Assembly: GCF_021283545.2 (NCBI RefSeq)
Contig: NZ_CP128540.1
Coordinates: 6,236,501-6,300,500, forward strand
Direction of reading: 5' to 3'
Source of the DNA: Pseudomonas alloputida
GTDB lineage: Bacteria; Pseudomonadota; Gammaproteobacteria; Pseudomonadales; Pseudomonadaceae
DNA: 64,000 bases
Shown here: piece by piece, positions 59,748 through 64,000 of the stretch
Layout of the letters: each line of letters starts with the position of its first letter
Numbering within the stretch: the first letter of the stretch is position 1
Translations under genes and position numbers: made by a program
The notes under the pieces: model-generated
Database searches by the model: none
Seen by the model: the letters and a program-made list of their open reading frames with translations, nothing else
What the model was told of the DNA's origin: nothing

Positions 59748-61289
59748 TTAGTCCTGCAGCGGCAAGGTAGCCTGCTGACGCAGGGTAGCCCCGAGGAAGT
59801 ACGCCGGCGCACGCATGCGCGACAGCATCATCAGGCCGATGCCAAGCACCGAGATGATCGCGGCAATCACGAACACCAGCCCCAGCCCGCCCACATGCGA
59901 GCCGCTGCCAAAGTCCGGCGAAGCACTGTCGATGGCGGTGCGCACGAAGATCACCGACAAGATAACACCCCCCAGCAGCGGGCACAGGCCGCGCATGATG
60001 AAGTGGCGCAGGCTGTCGAACAGGCTGCCGCGGAAATACCAGACGCAGGCAAACGCGGTCAGCGAATAGTAGAAGCAGATCATCATGCCCAATGCCGTGA
60101 TGGTATCTGCCAGCACGTTCTCGCTCAGCGTACGCATGGTCACGTAGAACAGGCCTGCGGCCAGGCCGGCGCAGATGGTGGCATAGCGCGGCGTTTGCGA
60201 GCGCGGGCAGACACTGGCGAACTTCTGCGGTACCGCACCGTAATAACCCATGGCCAACAGGGTGCGCGCCGGCGCCACGAAGGTGGACTGCAGCGACGCC
60301 GCCGTACTGGCCAGCACGGCGATGGACATCAGGATCGCCAGCGGCCCCATGACCGGGCCGGCCAGGTGGGCAAAGACGTTCTCCTGGATGCGCGGGTTGT
60401 TCAGGCCCAGACCCGTTTCACTGATACCGGCAAACTGCAGGGTGGCGATGGCGGTGAACAGGTACAGGCCCAGGATCAACATCACGGTCCAGGTAGCGGC
60501 CTTGCCCGGCACCTCTTCGCTGCCCACCGACTCTTCACTGACGGTCAGACAAGTGTCCCAGCCCCAGAAGATGAAGATCGACAATGACAGGCCAGCGGCA
60601 AAGGCCGAGAACGACTCGACACCGAACGGGTTGAACCAGGCGAAATCGAACGCCAGCGGTGGCGGCGCGGTAGTGCCGCCGAAAGCGGCGAAAGCAAAGC
60701 CGATCAACACCAACAGCTGCAGGGCCACCAAGCCGTACTGCACGGTCATTGTGGTGGCGATACCCCGACAGCAGATCCACACTGCCAGGCCAATGAACAC
60801 GCAACAGGTAACGATGTTGATCAACAGGTTGTCGGCCAACGCTGCCAGCTCATGCTTGCCGGTGATCTGGCCAAGGAACAGGTAGAAGAAATCCACCGCC
60901 ACACCTGCCAGGTTCGACAGCACGATCGTGGTGGCAACCACCAGTCCCCAGCCGCCGATCCAGCCGATCATCGGGCCGAATGCACGCGCCGACCAGGTAA
61001 ACGAAGTACCGCTGTCAGGCTCCGCCGAGTTCAGCTCGCGATAGCCCAGGGCCACCAGCAGCATCGGCAAGAAGCCCACGATGAACACGGCCGGCAGGTG
61101 GGCGCCCACCTCACGCACGGTAGGGCCAAGGGCGCCGGTCAGGGTATAGACCGGGGCGATGGTGGAAATGCCCAGCACCACGCTGGCCAGCAGCCCCAAG
61201 CGGCCCTTGGCCAGGCCTTTGCTGCGCTGAGTGTTGCCCGCGTCGGCCGCCACATCGGGTGGGCGGCCGGCTTCTGTGTAATTGCTCAT
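59748..61289 (-). CDS. APC-superfamily amino acid/polyamine permease (PuuP-like)
   Basis: 513 aa from MSNYTEAGRPPDVAADAGNT, 12-13 transmembrane helices; APC N-terminal GRLGLLASVVLGISTIAPVY and SGTSFTWSARAFGPMIGW. The neighbouring gamma-glutamyl-polyamine genes suggest putrescine or a related amine as substrate. An upstream start at 61355 is less likely. Confidence 0.9.
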   Translation of the reverse strand: MSNYTEAGRPPDVAADAGNTQRSKGLAKGRLGLLASVVLGISTIAPVYTLTGALGPTVREVGAHLPAVFIVGFLPMLLVALGYRELNSAEPDSGTSFTWSARAFGPMIGWIGGWGLVVATTIVLSNLAGVAVDFFYLFLGQITGKHELAALADNLLINIVTCCVFIGLAVWICCRGIATTMTVQYGLVALQLLVLIGFAFAAFGGTTAPPPLAFDFAWFNPFGVESFSAFAAGLSLSIFIFWGWDTCLTVSEESVGSEEVPGKAATWTVMLILGLYLFTAIATLQFAGISETGLGLNNPRIQENVFAHLAGPVMGPLAILMSIAVLASTAASLQSTFVAPARTLLAMGYYGAVPQKFASVCPRSQTPRYATICAGLAAGLFYVTMRTLSENVLADTITALGMMICFYYSLTAFACVWYFRGSLFDSLRHFIMRGLCPLLGGVILSVIFVRTAIDSASPDFGSGSHVGGLGLVFVIAAIISVLGIGLMMLSRMRAPAYFLGATLRQQATLPLQD

Positions 61290-61408
61290 GAGTATTTGCC
61301 GTAAATTTTGGAATTGTTTTAACAAGCCTTGGGTACAAGGCTCGCTTTCACTCATTGAAAGCTTGCTATCGGGAACGAGTCATCCGAGACCTTCGGCTGA
61401 CGTCAGAA

Positions 61409-62176
61409 TCATTCCTGCCGTAAGCCCTCCCGTGCTGCGTAGGCATTGCAGGCCTCGCGAAACGCCTGAAACAGACGCAGCGAGACCGGGTTTTCGTTGA
61501 AGCGCCACTCCGGGTGCCACTGCACCCCAAGCACAAAGCCCGGTGCCGCAGGCATGGACACCGCCTCGATCAGGCCATCCGGGGCCCGTGCCTCGACGCG
61601 CAGGCCTGGGGCCAGACGGTCGATGCCCTGGCTGTGCAGCGAATTGACCTCGAACTGCGCCACCAACCCCAGGCGCTCGAACAACCCGCCAGGCTCGATG
61701 CTGACCGAGTGGCGAGGGCCGTATTGCACCTCCAGGGGGGCGTCCTCAGGTTCGCGGTGGTCAAGGTAGCCAGGCAGTTCCTGCACACGCTGGTGCAGGC
61801 TGCCGCCAAGGGCCACGTTCAGCTCCTGGTAGCCTCGGCAGATGCAGAATACGGGCACACCGACGGCAATGGCTGCCTGCAACAGCGGCAGGGTCAGGCG
61901 ATCACGCGCCAGATCATGCCGGGTACCCGCCACACTGGGGGCGCCATTGTAATGATGCGGCTCGATATTTGAAGGCGAGCCGGTAAAAACAATGCCGTGC
62001 AGGCGAGCCAGCAGCGCTTGCGTGTCGCTGCCGCCATCACGGGCCGGCAAGATCAGTGGCAAGCCGGCAAAGCCGGCCGCCTCGACATACTTGTCGCCGA
62101 CCGTGTGCGAGGAGTTCTTCCCTACCTGCTGACGGCAGGCGCTGACACCGATCAAAGGGACCGCATTTGCGCTCAT
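61409..62176 (-). CDS. puuD: Class I glutamine amidotransferase-like hydrolase (PuuD-like)
   Basis: 255 aa from MSANAVPLIGVSACRQQVGK. Catalytic Cys in VPVFCICRGYQELN and His in VQWHPEW; FTGSPSNIEPHHY upstream. Hydrolyses gamma-glutamyl-GABA to GABA in the glutamylated putrescine route. 4 bases after the puuA-like stop. Confidence 0.92.
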   Translation of the reverse strand: MSANAVPLIGVSACRQQVGKNSSHTVGDKYVEAAGFAGLPLILPARDGGSDTQALLARLHGIVFTGSPSNIEPHHYNGAPSVAGTRHDLARDRLTLPLLQAAIAVGVPVFCICRGYQELNVALGGSLHQRVQELPGYLDHREPEDAPLEVQYGPRHSVSIEPGGLFERLGLVAQFEVNSLHSQGIDRLAPGLRVEARAPDGLIEAVSMPAAPGFVLGVQWHPEWRFNENPVSLRLFQAFREACNAYAAREGLRQE

Positions 62177-62180
62177 GGGC

Positions 62181-63563
62181 TTACACCGTGTGCAGGTACC
62201 AGTTGTACTCAAGATCGGAAATCGACACTTCGAACTCGGCCAGTTCGCTTTCCTTGCAGGCCACGAAGATATCGATGTAGTCCGGGCTGATGTATTGGTT
62301 GAGGACTTCGCTGTCATCCAGCGCGCGCAGGGCATCGCGCAGGTTGTTCGGCAGGCTTTGCTCCAGCTGCTCGTAGGAGTTGCCTTCGATCGGCGCCTCG
62401 GGCTCGACCTTGTTGGTCAGGCCATGGTGAACGCCGGCAAGGATCGCCGCGAGCATCAGGTACGGGTTGGCATCGGCGCCGGCTACACGGTGCTCAAGGC
62501 GCACGTTTTCGCTGCTGTCGGTGGGCACGCGTACGGCCACGGTGCGGTTGTCCAGGCCCCAGCTCGGCGCATTGGGAACGTAGAACTGCGCACCGAAGCG
62601 GCGGTAGGAGTTGATGTTGGGGCACAGGAAGGCCATCGACGCCGGCATGGTTTCCAGCACGCCACCAATGGCGTGGCGCAGCGTATCGCTTTGCAGCGGA
62701 TCGTCACTGGCGAAGATGTTCTTGCCGGTTTTCTTGTCCAGCAATGAAATGTGCACATGCAGACCGTTGCCTGCCTGGCCCGGGTAGGGCTTGGCCATGA
62801 AGGTGGTGTCCATTTCATGGTCGTAGGCGACGTTCTTGATCAGGCGCTTGAGCAGGATCGCATAGTCGCAGGCCTTCAGCGGATCCGCCACGTGGTGCAA
62901 GTTGACCTCGAACTGCGCCGGGGCGCTTTCCTTGACGATGGCGTCGGCAGGCAGGCCCTGTTCCTTGGCTGCTTCGAGCATGTCCTGCAAGCAGTCGGCG
63001 TACTCGTCGAGGTCGTCGATCAGGTACACCTGGGTCGACTGCGGGCGCTTGCCGGAGATCGGCGAGCGCGGCGGCTGCGGGCGGCCGTTGAGGTTGTCCT
63101 GGTCGATCAGGTAGAACTCCAGCTCGAACGCGGCGCAGATAGTCAGGCCCAGGTCGTCGAACTTGCTCACCACCTGGCGCAGCACTTCACGCGGGTCGGC
63201 GAAGAACGGCTGGCCATCCAGCTCGTGCATGGTCATCAGCAGCTGGGCGGTGGGGCGCTTTTGCCACGGCTCGTCCGACAGCGTGCCGGGGATCGGGAAA
63301 CAGATGCGGTCGGCGTCGCCGATGTCCAGGCCAAGGCCGGTGCTTTCGACAGTGGAACCGTTGATATCAAGGGCGAACAGCGATGCGGGCAGGTTGATGC
63401 CCTTCTCGTACACCTTGTGCAGGCTGGCCCGCTCGATGCGCTTGCCACGTACCACGCCATTCATGTCGGAGATCAGCAGGTCTACGTACTGCGTGTCCGG
63501 ATGGGCCTGGAGGAAGTCATTCATCTCGCTGGAAGAACTGGCGCACGGGGTTACCGACGTCAT
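62181..63563 (-). CDS. puuA: Gamma-glutamylpolyamine synthetase (PuuA/SpuB-like, glutamine synthetase family)
   Basis: 460 aa. Glutamine-synthetase fold: AAFELEFYLID, PAQFEVNLHH, NGLHVHISLLDKKTGKN, PNINSYRRFG and VRLEHRVAGADANPYL. Together with the puuD-like gene and permease it glutamylates putrescine or related amines. ATG 63563 is preferred; MYT at 63572 is possible. Confidence 0.93.
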   Translation of the reverse strand: MTSVTPCASSSSEMNDFLQAHPDTQYVDLLISDMNGVVRGKRIERASLHKVYEKGINLPASLFALDINGSTVESTGLGLDIGDADRICFPIPGTLSDEPWQKRPTAQLLMTMHELDGQPFFADPREVLRQVVSKFDDLGLTICAAFELEFYLIDQDNLNGRPQPPRSPISGKRPQSTQVYLIDDLDEYADCLQDMLEAAKEQGLPADAIVKESAPAQFEVNLHHVADPLKACDYAILLKRLIKNVAYDHEMDTTFMAKPYPGQAGNGLHVHISLLDKKTGKNIFASDDPLQSDTLRHAIGGVLETMPASMAFLCPNINSYRRFGAQFYVPNAPSWGLDNRTVAVRVPTDSSENVRLEHRVAGADANPYLMLAAILAGVHHGLTNKVEPEAPIEGNSYEQLEQSLPNNLRDALRALDDSEVLNQYISPDYIDIFVACKESELAEFEVSISDLEYNWYLHTV

Positions 63564-63768
63564 GGTGTACATCCTTTGATGTGCTGCGGCGATGTGGGGA
63601 TACGGCTGGCGCCTCACGGGCGACGATGGTTGCAGCTGTTGTTGTTTTCACTTTCCCATCGTGGGGACTGGTTACCCGACCGGGCGCATTGATTCCGGGG
63701 GGCCGTTTCACTATAAAATGGCCCAGACGCAACAGACATTGGCAATTTGGCAAGCAGAGCGTGCATCA

Positions 63769-64000
63769 ATGCAATATCAGATAACCCACGCAGACCTCTC
63801 TCTGGTCCTGGCACTGGAACGTGGCCGCTCGCTGGCCAAAGCCGCCGAACTGCTCAAAGTCGACGTTTCGACCGTGTTCCGCTCGATCCGCCGATTGGAG
63901 TCGGCGCTGGGCACCGCCTTGTTCGTCAAGAGCCGAAAGGGCTATCTGCCGACTGACACCGCCCAGGCCTTGGCCGAGCAGGCCGAACGTGCCGAGCAGG
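63769..64000 (+). CDS. LysR-family regulator, 3' end outside window
   Basis: The first 77 residues (MQYQITHADLSLVLALERGR) contain a LysR-type HTH (LAKAAELLKVDVSTVFRSIR then LESALGTALFVKSRKG). Divergent from the puuA-like gene with a 205-base shared region, so it is probably its regulator. Cut by the window edge. Confidence 0.9.
   Translation, partial: MQYQITHADLSLVLALERGRSLAKAAELLKVDVSTVFRSIRRLESALGTALFVKSRKGYLPTDTAQALAEQAERAEQ

Overview
The window is chromosomal DNA of a Pseudomonas putida-group organism. The right 13 kb (about 50.4-64 kb) is an ordinary core block: radC, coaBC, dut, algC, argB, pyrE, crc, a DUF4870 gene, rph, yicC, gmk and a gamma-glutamyl-polyamine cluster (permease, puuD-like, puuA-like, LysR). 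The presence of crc and algC, a P. putida-type inverted REP pair and the gene order all fit this assignment.

The left 50 kb is a genomic island whose right edge cuts radC: from about position 50423 the radC reading frame runs into foreign sequence and its catalytic C-terminus is missing. The left end of the window carries a tyrosine recombinase (open to the window edge) and a small overlapping partner resembling the GmtZ/GmtX pair of gamma-mobile-trio elements. Then come an IS66 element that splits a small unknown gene (reconstructed here), a divergent XRE regulator, an extra MvaT/H-NS-like protein and a second complete IS66 element, both IS with 8-bp target duplications. A catabolic module follows (CocE-like hydrolase, YfcC-type transporter, LysR, OprD porin; 10-16 kb).

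From 16 to 45 kb lies a zinc/cadmium/cobalt resistance cluster like the czc region of P. putida KT2440: eptA, zinc-ribbon protein, CDF exporter, DUF3147 and DUF2790 proteins, czcRS, an ArnT-like/GT2/GtrA envelope-glycosylation operon, LysR, OprP-like porin, P1B-4 ATPase, a second DUF2790 gene, czcCBA, an OprD-family porin and a second, orphan CzcR-like regulator. A group II intron sits directly behind the czcCBA terminator.

Two patterns not explained by gene calls stand out. (1) Eight promoters in the metal cluster share an ATTGTAAT-type box exactly 16 nt upstream of a G(T/A)TA(T/G)C-like -10 element; they serve eptA, the gtrA operon, both DUF2790 genes, a small secreted protein, czcCBA, oprD and a previously uncalled 49-aa His-rich peptide. 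This predicts one CzcR-type regulon joining efflux, porin and LPS modification. (2) Two copies of a structured RNA element (stem, conserved loop GCUCCUUUGGUA, intrinsic terminator) lie in front of the first DUF2790 gene and behind oprD. The loop is complementary to the ribosome-binding site of that oprD gene, suggesting a small RNA acting on porin translation.

The right island end (45-50.4 kb) holds unrecognised genes, including a three-gene overlapping operon with an alpha/beta hydrolase carrying a C-terminal membrane anchor, a candidate for an undescribed (possibly defence) system.
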